This document shows, piece by piece, positions 17,173 to 25,198 of a stretch of 64,000 nt of DNA. Below the pieces are notes generated by a model. The model was not told where the DNA came from, did no database searches, and was given only the letters and a program-made list of their open reading frames with translations. Source of the stretch: Pseudomaricurvus albidus. Lineage in GTDB: Bacteria; Pseudomonadota; Gammaproteobacteria; Pseudomonadales; Cellvibrionaceae. Position 1 is the stretch's first letter; each line of letters starts with the position of its first letter. Position numbers and translations under genes: made by a program. The stretch is from contig NZ_JAHKRS010000001.1 in NCBI RefSeq assembly GCF_018863235.1, positions 1 to 64,000 on the forward strand. The letters are read 5' to 3'.

Positions 17173-19359
17173 TTAAAACTGATAGTTGTAGCTCAAACTC
17201 ATGCTGCGACCGATACCCTTAAAGTTACGGGCATCGTTACCCACTGTCTGTGAGTAATAGGTGAAATAATCTTCGTTCGTCAGGTTTTGAATGCCCAACA
17301 CAAAGCTGCCGCCCAGAGCCTGCAGCTGAGCACTCACGTCAATGGTGGTGTAACCATCAAACTCGGCATACTCAGTGCCACTGACGTCTTCAAACTCACG
17401 ATCCAGCATCACATTCGCCTGCACCCGGGTGCTTAAGCTCTCACCCCAACTGTGCTCCCAACTCAGGTTCACTCGGTTGGGCGAGATGTTAGCGCCATCC
17501 AGATCACTGTCAACACTGCCACTGTCATCTGAATCGTAACGACCTTGGGTGTATGCATAGCGCAGCCCCAGTGTATCGGACTCTGTGGCAAACCACTGTG
17601 CACTTAACTCAAAGCCATCGATCTCGGTTTTTTCACGATTAACCGAGTAAACACCGTCTGGACCACGACTCAAACGCTGACCGAAATCGGAATCAGATGC
17701 ATAGTAAGCCAGTTGCGCAGTAAAACGCTCACTGTGAAAGTCCACACCAAACTCCTGATTTTCGGTCAGGATTGGCTCAAGATCCAGATAGGTTTCCACA
17801 CTTTCATTGGGCGTATCGACACCTCGCAACACACGCCCTACATCCGGCATGGAAAAGCCTTCGGAGTAGTTGGCATAAACACGCCAATTATCGTTGATCT
17901 GATAAGTCGCCCCGATATTACCCAGAGTTTCACTGAACTTGATATCTCCACCTTCCACAAACTGGCTCCCATAGTGAGCAAGCGTGGTAAAGTCATCCAC
18001 TTCCAGTCTGGAAATTTCGCGGCGTAGACCTGCCGTTACACTCAGCTTTTCAATGCCGGTGAACTCGGCCTGCATATAAGGTGCAATATTTTTGTAAACG
18101 GTAGGCGGAACCCAGCTACGGCCGGTGAGAATCAGCTCCTGCCAGGTTTCATCCTCATAGGCATCCACACCGTAGACCAGATTGACAGGCAGGCCGGCAA
18201 TATCATCTTCAATCAGAGTCAGCTTCATCCCGTATTTTTCGGAATTATTCTGAGATTGGTCAAACAGAGTGCCGACCGTTGCAATCGACGGATCCTGAAA
18301 GGTTCTGCTTGGGGTGCCGCCGTAGGTTCCTTCAAAGTCCTGACTGAATACTTGAACTCGTAATTTCTGCCCCAGAATGTCTTCATTGCTGTACTGCAAA
18401 TTGATGGTCGTGACATCATTGGAAGGCTCTTTACCAGGCACATCCGCCTCAATGGAAGAGGTTGGAATGCCCTGATCAATATCACCATTCACCTGCAACC
18501 AATCGTTGTTGCCTTCGAGATGATATTTGTTGACCGTCAGCTGAATGCGCTGCTCATCCCAACTGTAACCGACCTTTATAAAAGCGTTGATGGTATCGCT
18601 GTCCATGGTATCGCCCTGAGTGTTATCAAAGCCCACCACTTCGCCGTCAGCATCGTAACTGACACCGGTTGTGCGATAACTGACACTGCCCAGAAAATCG
18701 ATACCAGAGACTTTACCCGAGGCACTGTAGCTGGCACCGTAACCAAAACTGTCACTGGAGTCTTCTGGCTGCATCGTGGTTTCAAAGCGCATGGCCTGCT
18801 GCAGATCTTCGGTTGGCTCTTTGGTGATCAGGTTAATGATCCCCCCAGAGGCACCCATACCATGTATCGCATTGGCACCGTGGATCACTTCCACACGCTC
18901 GAGCATCAGGGGATCAATGGTGTGGCCATCGCGACCGCCATTGCGCAAAGGATTGGATTGCGGCACACCATCAATCAGGTAGAGTGGCTTGCGCCCGCGC
19001 AGACTTTCACCCGCATTACTGAGTTTCTGGCGACTTGGAGAAAAGCTGGGGATCAGGTTACCCAGAACCGTAGACAGGTCATTCTGAATACTTAACTGCT
19101 GGGTCAGATCGACCTGATCAATCAGGGTCACGGTATTGGGAATGGTGCTTAACGGACGCTCAACGCGGCTGGCAGTCACGACAACTTCTTCACTGATTTC
19201 ACCGCGACGGCTGTTGGTCATGGTGGTCGCCAGGCTCTCTTTAGCGGCTTTTACATCGGTGCCAGTCGCTTGCGCAAACACAGCTCCTGTCCCTGCACCC
19301 AATGCACCGGCGGCCAACAGGGCCACAACCAACGGCTGACGTCTAAACACTCTATTCAT
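17173..19359 (-). CDS. TonB-dependent outer-membrane receptor (ferric siderophore type)
   Basis: The 728-residue protein has a signal peptide (RRQPLVVALLAAGALGAGTGAVFA), a TonB-box-like EEVVVTASR, a plug domain (YLIDGVPQSNPL, ERVEVIHGANAIHGMGASGGIINLIT) and a 22-strand-type barrel ending SLSYNYQF with the terminal Phe. I chose the ATG at 19357-19359 because GGGG lies about 7 nt upstream; a TTG four codons earlier is in frame. A Fur box lies about 100 nt upstream, and the PepSY membrane protein follows. The substrate is probably a ferric siderophore, not identifiable further. Confidence 0.93.
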   Translation of the reverse strand: MNRVFRRQPLVVALLAAGALGAGTGAVFAQATGTDVKAAKESLATTMTNSRRGEISEEVVVTASRVERPLSTIPNTVTLIDQVDLTQQLSIQNDLSTVLGNLIPSFSPSRQKLSNAGESLRGRKPLYLIDGVPQSNPLRNGGRDGHTIDPLMLERVEVIHGANAIHGMGASGGIINLITKEPTEDLQQAMRFETTMQPEDSSDSFGYGASYSASGKVSGIDFLGSVSYRTTGVSYDADGEVVGFDNTQGDTMDSDTINAFIKVGYSWDEQRIQLTVNKYHLEGNNDWLQVNGDIDQGIPTSSIEADVPGKEPSNDVTTINLQYSNEDILGQKLRVQVFSQDFEGTYGGTPSRTFQDPSIATVGTLFDQSQNNSEKYGMKLTLIEDDIAGLPVNLVYGVDAYEDETWQELILTGRSWVPPTVYKNIAPYMQAEFTGIEKLSVTAGLRREISRLEVDDFTTLAHYGSQFVEGGDIKFSETLGNIGATYQINDNWRVYANYSEGFSMPDVGRVLRGVDTPNESVETYLDLEPILTENQEFGVDFHSERFTAQLAYYASDSDFGQRLSRGPDGVYSVNREKTEIDGFELSAQWFATESDTLGLRYAYTQGRYDSDDSGSVDSDLDGANISPNRVNLSWEHSWGESLSTRVQANVMLDREFEDVSGTEYAEFDGYTTIDVSAQLQALGGSFVLGIQNLTNEDYFTYYSQTVGNDARNFKGIGRSMSLSYNYQF

Positions 19360-19455
19360 GATTTTCCCCAAGCTCCCAAAGTTATGCAGGTCACCACATG
19401 AAACCCCTCTGGGCTTTCACGACCTTCCCTGGACCGGAGACAGCAAAGATAAACT

Positions 19456-19474
19456 AAATGATAGTGATTCGCAA
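19456..19474. promoter_or_regulatory. Fur box
   Basis: AAATGATAGTGATTCGCAA closely matches the common proteobacterial Fur site form AATGATAATGATT. It lies 97 nt before the TonB receptor start, implying iron repression of the receptor and the downstream PepSY gene. Confidence 0.7.
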
Positions 19475-19575
19475 AAAGCGGATTATAGAGATCAACTGAG
19501 GAAATGTAAAAGAACTTCTGAGAACCGTGCCGCACTGGAGAAACCCGACCAGTGCGGCACGAAAATGACTCCGGA

Positions 19576-20811
19576 TTAATTAAGCCCGCGATAGGGCAAC
19601 CCGGTTAACAGGGACAAGTGTTCGGCCAGTTTTTCCGCCTTGCCAAAGCCATCAATGCCAAACCCTAACGCTTTTTCGCTGCCGCTTTTCAAGCGCAGTT
19701 TCAATTTGTAATACTGCACCACCTCTTCGCCGCTGCTCATGCTGGATGAAGAGTGAATCGATAACCCCTCCACGTCCGAACGAGCCAGTTCGCTGGTGCT
19801 CAGCGCCATTCCGAACCAGGAACGCTTGGTCAACACGGTATTGGGCGTGATACGCACTCGCAGCTCCTTACCCAGACCGTAGATGCCCAGCGACAGCATC
19901 AGCACACCAAAGCCGCCAAATGCGAGTACAAATATCCAGGCCATGGCATCGCTCACCTGTGTCATTCCAGCGCCGATGGAAAAGAAGATGGCCCCCATGA
20001 ACGTCATAATAAGGTGCAGCTTTCGCGTATTGCCCGGCGTGAATCGCAACCACAGTCCGTCCGGTCGCTGGGTGATTTCGGTCAGGTGTTCCAGCTCGCT
20101 CAGTTGCCGATCTTCAAAGGCCGCGTGTGCCTCCGCAGGCAATGGCCGGGAAGCTTTTGCCTGCGACGGGAACATGGGCAGTTCCCAGGAACGCTGGAAG
20201 GCAACCTTCTTATCCAGCGCTTTTATCGACAGACGCCAGTAGTGGTAATCGTTATCCGGCACTTGTGAAGCCTGTAATCCTTCGGGCACATCCACCAGCA
20301 CTCTCACGCGGGTACCACGCTCTGCGTTTTGCACCCGGCAGGCCTCGGTGTGCAACGGCACCTTGCGCTGCCACACCACACTGTCGGTGGTTTTCGTTTC
20401 ATTGCCCGAGCGCCGGCGGGTTCGCCGAAACAACACCAGGGCCGCTTCAAATTCACCGGCATCCTGCTGCGGGATTCCCAGATCCACGTAACCGCCCATC
20501 TGCCCGCCAATCGCCCCGGGATAGGGATCCATATGAAACGGTGTCGCCCCGTAACGCCGCCACTCACGCGTTAACTTGATGGCTTGCGCCAGCAAAAACA
20601 CACTGACCAACGGAAACAGCAACACCAGCAGCACCAGATAGTCGCCACGAGCCAGCTTGCGACTCAATTCGTCATGGCCCGCAATCAGGACAACACTGCT
20701 GACACCGCCAAAGATCAGTGCAAACACCCACATCACCCAGCGGCCTGATTTCATATGGCTGTCTATGGTTGGGCTTGACCACTCCTTGCGACTTAACCAC
20801 GGCTGCGACAT
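19576..20811 (-). CDS. Membrane protein of unknown function, DUF3592-like
   Basis: A 411-residue protein with two membrane segments near the N-terminus (VMWVFALIFGGVSSVVLIAG and YLVLLVLLFPLVSVFLLAQAI). A soluble domain of about 150 residues rich in Trp and Arg follows, then two more membrane segments (LHLIMTFMGAIFFSIGAGM and IFVLAFGGFGVLMLSLGIYG) and a C-terminal beta-rich domain. The pattern resembles DUF3592 proteins, but I do not recognise a function. It is a single gene divergent from the Ada/AlkA gene. Confidence 0.7.
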   Translation of the reverse strand: MSQPWLSRKEWSSPTIDSHMKSGRWVMWVFALIFGGVSSVVLIAGHDELSRKLARGDYLVLLVLLFPLVSVFLLAQAIKLTREWRRYGATPFHMDPYPGAIGGQMGGYVDLGIPQQDAGEFEAALVLFRRTRRRSGNETKTTDSVVWQRKVPLHTEACRVQNAERGTRVRVLVDVPEGLQASQVPDNDYHYWRLSIKALDKKVAFQRSWELPMFPSQAKASRPLPAEAHAAFEDRQLSELEHLTEITQRPDGLWLRFTPGNTRKLHLIMTFMGAIFFSIGAGMTQVSDAMAWIFVLAFGGFGVLMLSLGIYGLGKELRVRITPNTVLTKRSWFGMALSTSELARSDVEGLSIHSSSSMSSGEEVVQYYKLKLRLKSGSEKALGFGIDGFGKAEKLAEHLSLLTGLPYRGLN

Positions 20812-20948
20812 ATCCTTATCCTTCTGTTACTCAATCTGAAAAACCGATCTTGCTCAAACACTCAGTCCGTAAACGCAAAAATCAGGCAATTTTCTATAAT
20901 GTCCGAATTTGGCTAGAGACGTCAACGCAAGTGGAGTAGATTGCCGGT

Positions 20949-22526
20949 ATGAGACGTTTTCTTTCCGACACAGAACTCCCCGTCGAATGGCAGCAGGCGC
21001 GCCTGTCCCGCGACGCTCGCTTTGACGGGGTGTTTTACATTGGCGTGTTAACCACTGGGATTTTCTGTCGCCCGGTGTGTCCCGCGCGTCTGCCCAGGGA
21101 AGACAACGTTCGCTATCTGCGCACCCCGGCAGAAGCCATAGAAAAAGGGTTTCGCCCCTGTCGCCGCTGCCGTCCCGAGTACTCGCCCAGGGTCCGCCAC
21201 TGCTGGTCTGATGAACGAATCGATTCCGTATTGAATGCCATCGACAACGGCTATCTGGATCGCCATGATCTGCCGGAGCTGGCCCGGACGGTTGCTCTCA
21301 GTGACAGACAATTGCGGCGCCTGTTTCTCGACAATCTGGGCACCACCCCCAGCCGTGTTGCCGAAACCCGGCGACTGATGCTGGCCAAACAACTGCTGTG
21401 TGAATCGAACCTTTCCATGACCCAAGTGGCAGAGGCTTCCGGGTTTAACAGCATTCGCCGCTTTAACAGCAAGGTAAAATCTTTTTACCAACAGACGCCC
21501 AGTGAAATTCGTCAGGCGCAACTGAGACGACCTACCCGCCAGCAAGATGACTGGGTGATCGACATCCCGCATTCTGACCATTATCCCTGGCAGCAAGTGT
21601 TTCACTTTTATCAGCAGCGTGCCGTCGAGGGTTTGGAGCATGCCAGTGAAAATTGTTTGCAACGCATCGTCCATATCAATCACCAACCGGTGTTACTGCG
21701 CTGCGAAAAACTGGCCCATCGACCGGCGCTTCGACTGACACTCACTGGCGCAGACTGTTCGTGTCTGAGCCAGATTATTGCGCTCACCCGCAAGGCGCTG
21801 GATCTGAACAGCAATCACCTTGCCATCGCAGAACATCTGGCTCGCAGTAAACAACTTGCCCCGCTCACAAGATCACAAAACCTCATTGCCTTGCCCGGCG
21901 CCTGGGACCCATTTGAATATTTGATTCGTGCCATTCTTGGCCAACAGGTTTCGGTGAAAGCGGCCAGGACACTGACTGCTCGACTGCTCGAACGCTGCGG
22001 CGAAAAGGTGACTCTGGCCGGTCAGACATGGTACCTGTTCCCTACCGCAGAAACTCTGGCAACCGCTGATTTGCGAAACTTTGGGATGCCACAAAGACGT
22101 ATCGATACTCTGCAACAGGTCGCCCGCGCACAGGCCAATGGCGACATTGATCTGGCGATGACCCACAACGCACTCCATCCAACAGATGCGATCGCTTCTC
22201 TCAGACAGTCATTACTGAACATAAAAGGCATCGGCATCTGGACGGTAGATTACCTGCTCATGCGTGCGTTTTATCAGCCCGACATCTGGCTGGACACAGA
22301 CCTCGGCATCATCAATGCGGTTAAAAAAATCCATTCGGATCTGGATAAAAAGAGCCTGAAAACCATTGCTGACGACTGCTCCCCATGGCGATCTTATGCA
22401 GTCATGGCACTTTGGCATTCGCTCTCTGCAGGAACATCAAATGAAACCGATTATCCCCCAACAGACGCCCATGGTGTTCGATACCTTCAGCACGCCCGTA
22501 GGCACGATGATTGTGGTGCAGGATGA
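20949..22526 (+). CDS. Ada-type regulator fused to AlkA DNA-3-methyladenine glycosylase
   Basis: The 525-residue fusion joins three parts. The Ada zinc/methyl-acceptor domain has Cys40, Cys44, Cys71 and Cys74 (GIFCRPVC...RPCRRC). An AraC-type helix-turn-helix follows (about residues 85-190). The AlkA glycosylase part has the helix-hairpin-helix NIKGIGIWTVDYLL and catalytic Asp451 (WLDTDLGI). Methyl phosphotriester transfer to the N-terminal Cys probably activates transcription, while the C-terminal half excises alkylated bases. The C-terminus runs about 29 codons into ogt and has an unusual tail there. Confidence 0.93.
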   Translation: MRRFLSDTELPVEWQQARLSRDARFDGVFYIGVLTTGIFCRPVCPARLPREDNVRYLRTPAEAIEKGFRPCRRCRPEYSPRVRHCWSDERIDSVLNAIDNGYLDRHDLPELARTVALSDRQLRRLFLDNLGTTPSRVAETRRLMLAKQLLCESNLSMTQVAEASGFNSIRRFNSKVKSFYQQTPSEIRQAQLRRPTRQQDDWVIDIPHSDHYPWQQVFHFYQQRAVEGLEHASENCLQRIVHINHQPVLLRCEKLAHRPALRLTLTGADCSCLSQIIALTRKALDLNSNHLAIAEHLARSKQLAPLTRSQNLIALPGAWDPFEYLIRAILGQQVSVKAARTLTARLLERCGEKVTLAGQTWYLFPTAETLATADLRNFGMPQRRIDTLQQVARAQANGDIDLAMTHNALHPTDAIASLRQSLLNIKGIGIWTVDYLLMRAFYQPDIWLDTDLGIINAVKKIHSDLDKKSLKTIADDCSPWRSYAVMALWHSLSAGTSNETDYPPTDAHGVRYLQHARRHDDCGAG

Positions 22527-22968
22527 TGAAGGCATTCGCTATATCGACTTTCAGGATTGTCCCACCCCGTTAACTCCGGCGCAGAGCTGGCAGCGGGACA
22601 GCCGTGCCTGCCAATCGGCAAGGGAGCAACTGCTGGCCTATTTTAATCGGGAACTGACCCACTTTGATTTACCGCTGGCGCCCATTGGCACTGAATTTCA
22701 GCAACGAGTATGGAGCGTATTGGCCGAAGTCCCCTTCGGCACCACAATCACCTACGGCGACATGGCCCGACAGTTACATCAACCATCGGCGTCACGGGCG
22801 GTGGGTATGGCAAACGGACGCAACCCGCTGTCGATCGTTTTGCCCTGCCATCGGGTGGTTGGGGCGAGCAGAAAACTTACCGGCTATCGCGGAGGTCTGC
22901 CCATCAAAATGGCGCTATTGAAACTGGAAGGGTTAGACATCGACTCGCAGCACAGAATCACTCCTTAG
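22441..22968 (+). CDS. ogt: Methylated-DNA-protein cysteine methyltransferase
   Basis: This 175-residue suicide enzyme removes O6-methylguanine damage. The acceptor is Cys136 in VLPCHRVVGA, with YGDMARQL and RAVGMANGRNP for DNA binding. I chose the ATG at 22441 because an AGGA site is 8 nt upstream, although it overlaps the Ada/AlkA gene by 86 nt; an ATG at 22471 is an alternative. The overlap and shared direction imply co-expression as an alkylation repair unit. The 3' end overlaps the converging globin gene by 11 nt. Confidence 0.93.
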   Translation: MKPIIPQQTPMVFDTFSTPVGTMIVVQDDEGIRYIDFQDCPTPLTPAQSWQRDSRACQSAREQLLAYFNRELTHFDLPLAPIGTEFQQRVWSVLAEVPFGTTITYGDMARQLHQPSASRAVGMANGRNPLSIVLPCHRVVGASRKLTGYRGGLPIKMALLKLEGLDIDSQHRITP

Positions 22969-23362
22969 TCCGACTGCGCTCCGCCGGCACAAACAACTGC
23001 TTGAGCATATAGTCTTTAAAGTCTTCTGCGTACGGTTGTTCCGCCAATGCCTTTTCCATGCACAACAGCCAGGCATCCCGCTCAGCCACGCCAATAGGCA
23101 AGTGCGCGTGAGCACGGGGAATCGCGATGGGCCCATATTTTTCCCGATAAAGTTTCGGACCACCCAGCCAACCACTTAAAAAACGCGCCAGCTTTTCTTT
23201 CGACTCCGTCAGATCCTCACGATGCATCGCGCGAATGGTTTTGGCCTCGGGCAAGGTATCCATGTAAAAGTAAAAACGCTCCGACAGTTTCTTCAAACCC
23301 TCGTATTGTCCGGCTGCCTGATACGATGTATCGCCATCACCATATTGTTTCTGTTCAGTCAC
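22958..23362 (-). CDS. Group II truncated haemoglobin
   Basis: A 134-residue 2-on-2 globin (TrHbII): FYFYMDTLPEAKTIRAMH in the B-E region, then FLSGWLGGPKLYREKYGPIAIPRAHAHLPI carrying the group II Trp-Gly-Gly signature and the proximal His, and AERDAWLLCMEKAL in helix G. Such globins bind oxygen or NO and are linked to oxidative or nitrosative stress. It converges with ogt, and the last 11 nt of both genes overlap. Confidence 0.92.
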   Translation of the reverse strand: MTEQKQYGDGDTSYQAAGQYEGLKKLSERFYFYMDTLPEAKTIRAMHREDLTESKEKLARFLSGWLGGPKLYREKYGPIAIPRAHAHLPIGVAERDAWLLCMEKALAEQPYAEDFKDYMLKQLFVPAERSRTKE

Positions 23363-23536
23363 TCTGTGAAACCCTCTTCTCTGTCACTTCTACAATTCGC
23401 CACGAGTGGCGATAAAGCTCAACGTCAGTTTACGCCAATCACATAGTTCTCACCTATGGTCATGGAAGGAAAAACCCATTTAACCCGCGAACCCCGTACC
23501 GGTAATCTTAGCGGCAACTGACACCCAGGAGGTCTT

Positions 23537-23680
23537 ATGAAAACGCTGTTCAGAATCATCAATAAAGCCATCGACGACAACGCCAACCCACCACAGACCA
23601 ATCCCTGTGGTGACGCCCCATGCAACTATACGGATAACTACTACGGCGATCAGGCCTGTATTTTGAAACACAAAGCCTGA
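23537..23680 (+). CDS. Short ORF (47 aa) with a perfect Shine-Dalgarno site
   Basis: I do not recognise this small protein. It starts MKTLFRIINKAIDDN and has three Cys in CGDAPCN and GDQACIL, with a Tyr/Asn/Asp-rich middle. AGGAGG lies 4 nt before the ATG, a match seen before few chance ORFs. It stands alone between the globin and MarR genes, with a 10-bp stem-loop 24 nt after its stop. It may be a small soluble or membrane-associated peptide; no function can be assigned. Confidence 0.6.
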   Translation: MKTLFRIINKAIDDNANPPQTNPCGDAPCNYTDNYYGDQACILKHKA

Positions 23681-23703
23681 AACGTAATTCCTCACACCTC
23701 AAT

Positions 23704-23735
23704 CCAGCCAGTGCTTTTCCGCAAACACTGGCTGG
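23704..23735 (+). terminator. Stem-loop after the 47-aa ORF
   Basis: CCAGCCAGTG (23704-23713) and CACTGGCTGG (23726-23735) form a perfect 10-bp stem with a 12-nt loop. No T-run follows, so it may be a pause or stability element rather than a strong terminator. Confidence 0.45.
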
Positions 23736-23774
23736 TACTGCTGATTAGGCTTGAGACTTCTTTACGCCCACATA

Positions 23775-23818
23775 GTTGACATTGTCAACCAATAGGAAAT
23801 ATAGTTGATTCTATCAAC
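23775..23818 (+). promoter_or_regulatory. MarR promoter with two operator repeats
   Basis: GTTGAC-ATT-GTCAAC (23775-23789) and GTTGAT-TCT-ATCAAC (23804-23818) are two perfect inverted repeats with centres 29 bp apart. The first contains a consensus -35 TTGACA (23776-23781). After 18 nt the -10 TATAGT (23800-23805) touches the second repeat. A bound dimer at each would cover the whole promoter, so the MarR gene is probably autorepressed. Confidence 0.75.
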
Positions 23819-23839
23819 CAAATGATACGAATTTCAGCT

Positions 23840-24307
23840 ATGCCAACACACTCTCTCAGCGAAGCCCTGCATCGCCTCACCCATGCCTACAAGCGACAAC
23901 TGCGCGCGGCCATCAGACAACAGCAGATCCAGCTGCCCGTTACCCATATCCGGGCCTTGAAGGGGGTCTGCCGCAATCCGGAGTGTACGGCTCAATCCAT
24001 CGCAACGCGGATGCAACGGGACAAAGCCCAGATCACAAGGGTTTTGAATGAACTGCTGCAGGCAGGTCTGATTGAGAAAATCGACAATCCCAATGACCGC
24101 CGCAGCCTGCTGTTGCGCCCGACCCGGAAGGGTGAAAAGACCATGGATCAGATCAAACTGGCCGAGCAGCAAACCGCTGACCGCCTGACCCGACAATTAG
24201 GCCCCGACGATCTTGAGTCTTTTATCCGCATTGCCAACACCATGTCCGACAGCGTTGACGAAGAGCTGCTTCCGCAGGCCGATACGCTTTCCCAAACCGG
24301 AGAATAA
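23840..24307 (+). CDS. MarR-family transcriptional regulator
   Basis: This 155-residue winged-helix protein has the recognition region AQSIATRMQRDKAQITRVLNELLQAG and the wing NPNDRRSLLL. I chose the ATG at 23840 because the inferred start site lies near 23812, which leaves too little leader for the in-frame ATG at 23822; neither has a strong ribosome site. The stop is 3 nt before the siderophore-interacting protein, so the regulator controls an iron-related reductase as well as itself. Confidence 0.85.
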   Translation: MPTHSLSEALHRLTHAYKRQLRAAIRQQQIQLPVTHIRALKGVCRNPECTAQSIATRMQRDKAQITRVLNELLQAGLIEKIDNPNDRRSLLLRPTRKGEKTMDQIKLAEQQTADRLTRQLGPDDLESFIRIANTMSDSVDEELLPQADTLSQTGE

Positions 24308-24310
24308 CTC

Positions 24311-25096
24311 ATGGCCAAACCAGCACCACGCGAACTGGAAGTGATCCGCTCCACCCGCGTTACCCCGCACATGCAACGCATTACCCTGGGTGGCGCCGAA
24401 ATCAATAGCTTTCCTGAAGATCAGGAAAGCGCGTATATCAAACTCATGTTTCCACAGAACGGCGACGAGCGCCCCCAGGTGAGAACCTACACCGTTCGCC
24501 GGCAGACTCGCGACACCATCGATGTGGATTTTGCCCTGCACGGTGATGCTTGCGCGGACGACACCCTCTCCACCCAGGGGCCGGCTTCCACCTGGGCCCA
24601 ACAGGCCACACCCGGTGATCGCATATGGGTCGGCGGCCCGGGCCCGAAAAAACTGATCAACCCCAGTGCCGACTGGTTTTTGCTGGCCGGGGATATGACC
24701 GCCCTGCCCGCCATCAGTGTAAACCTGGCCCTGCTGCCTGACGACGCTCAGGGTTACGCGGTGATTGAGGTGGTTGATGAATCCGACATCCAGTCTATTC
24801 AGCATCCGCCCCGGGTAGAACTGTTCTGGGTGATTAACCCGATTGCCACCGATCAACACCACCCGTTACTGGACAGAATTCAGCAACTGAACTGGCTGCC
24901 TGGCCAACCTGCTGTCTGGGCCGCCTGTGAATTCAACAGTATGCGGGCACTGCGCAAATACCTGAAACAGGAGCGGGCCATACCGAAAAGCCATCTCTAT
25001 ATTTCCAGCTATTGGAAAATCGGCAGCAGTGAAACCCAGCATAAAACGGCCAAACGGGAAGACGAAGCCCAACAGTCTGACGGAGCAGACCGCTAA
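24311..25096 (+). CDS. Siderophore-interacting protein (FAD-dependent ferric-siderophore reductase)
   Basis: A 261-residue SIP/ViuB-family flavoprotein that reduces ferric siderophores in the cytosol. The FAD-binding motif RTYTVRR and the following VDFALHG match the ferredoxin-reductase-like N-terminal domain. The C-terminal NAD(P)H-binding part has LAGDMTALPAISVNL and VWAACEFNSMRALR. Translation may be coupled to the MarR gene, 3 nt upstream. E. coli has a comparable regulator plus reductase pair (NfeR/NfeF), but that regulator is of a different type. Confidence 0.92.
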   Translation: MAKPAPRELEVIRSTRVTPHMQRITLGGAEINSFPEDQESAYIKLMFPQNGDERPQVRTYTVRRQTRDTIDVDFALHGDACADDTLSTQGPASTWAQQATPGDRIWVGGPGPKKLINPSADWFLLAGDMTALPAISVNLALLPDDAQGYAVIEVVDESDIQSIQHPPRVELFWVINPIATDQHHPLLDRIQQLNWLPGQPAVWAACEFNSMRALRKYLKQERAIPKSHLYISSYWKIGSSETQHKTAKREDEAQQSDGADR

Positions 25097-25198
25097 ACAC
25101 CTTCACCAATTGATCCTTATTCACAGGGGATCTTTGCTTATCCCGCCACAGGGTAATAAAGTGCTTCTCTATCGATGGACTGATAAAGAGCGTTTGCT

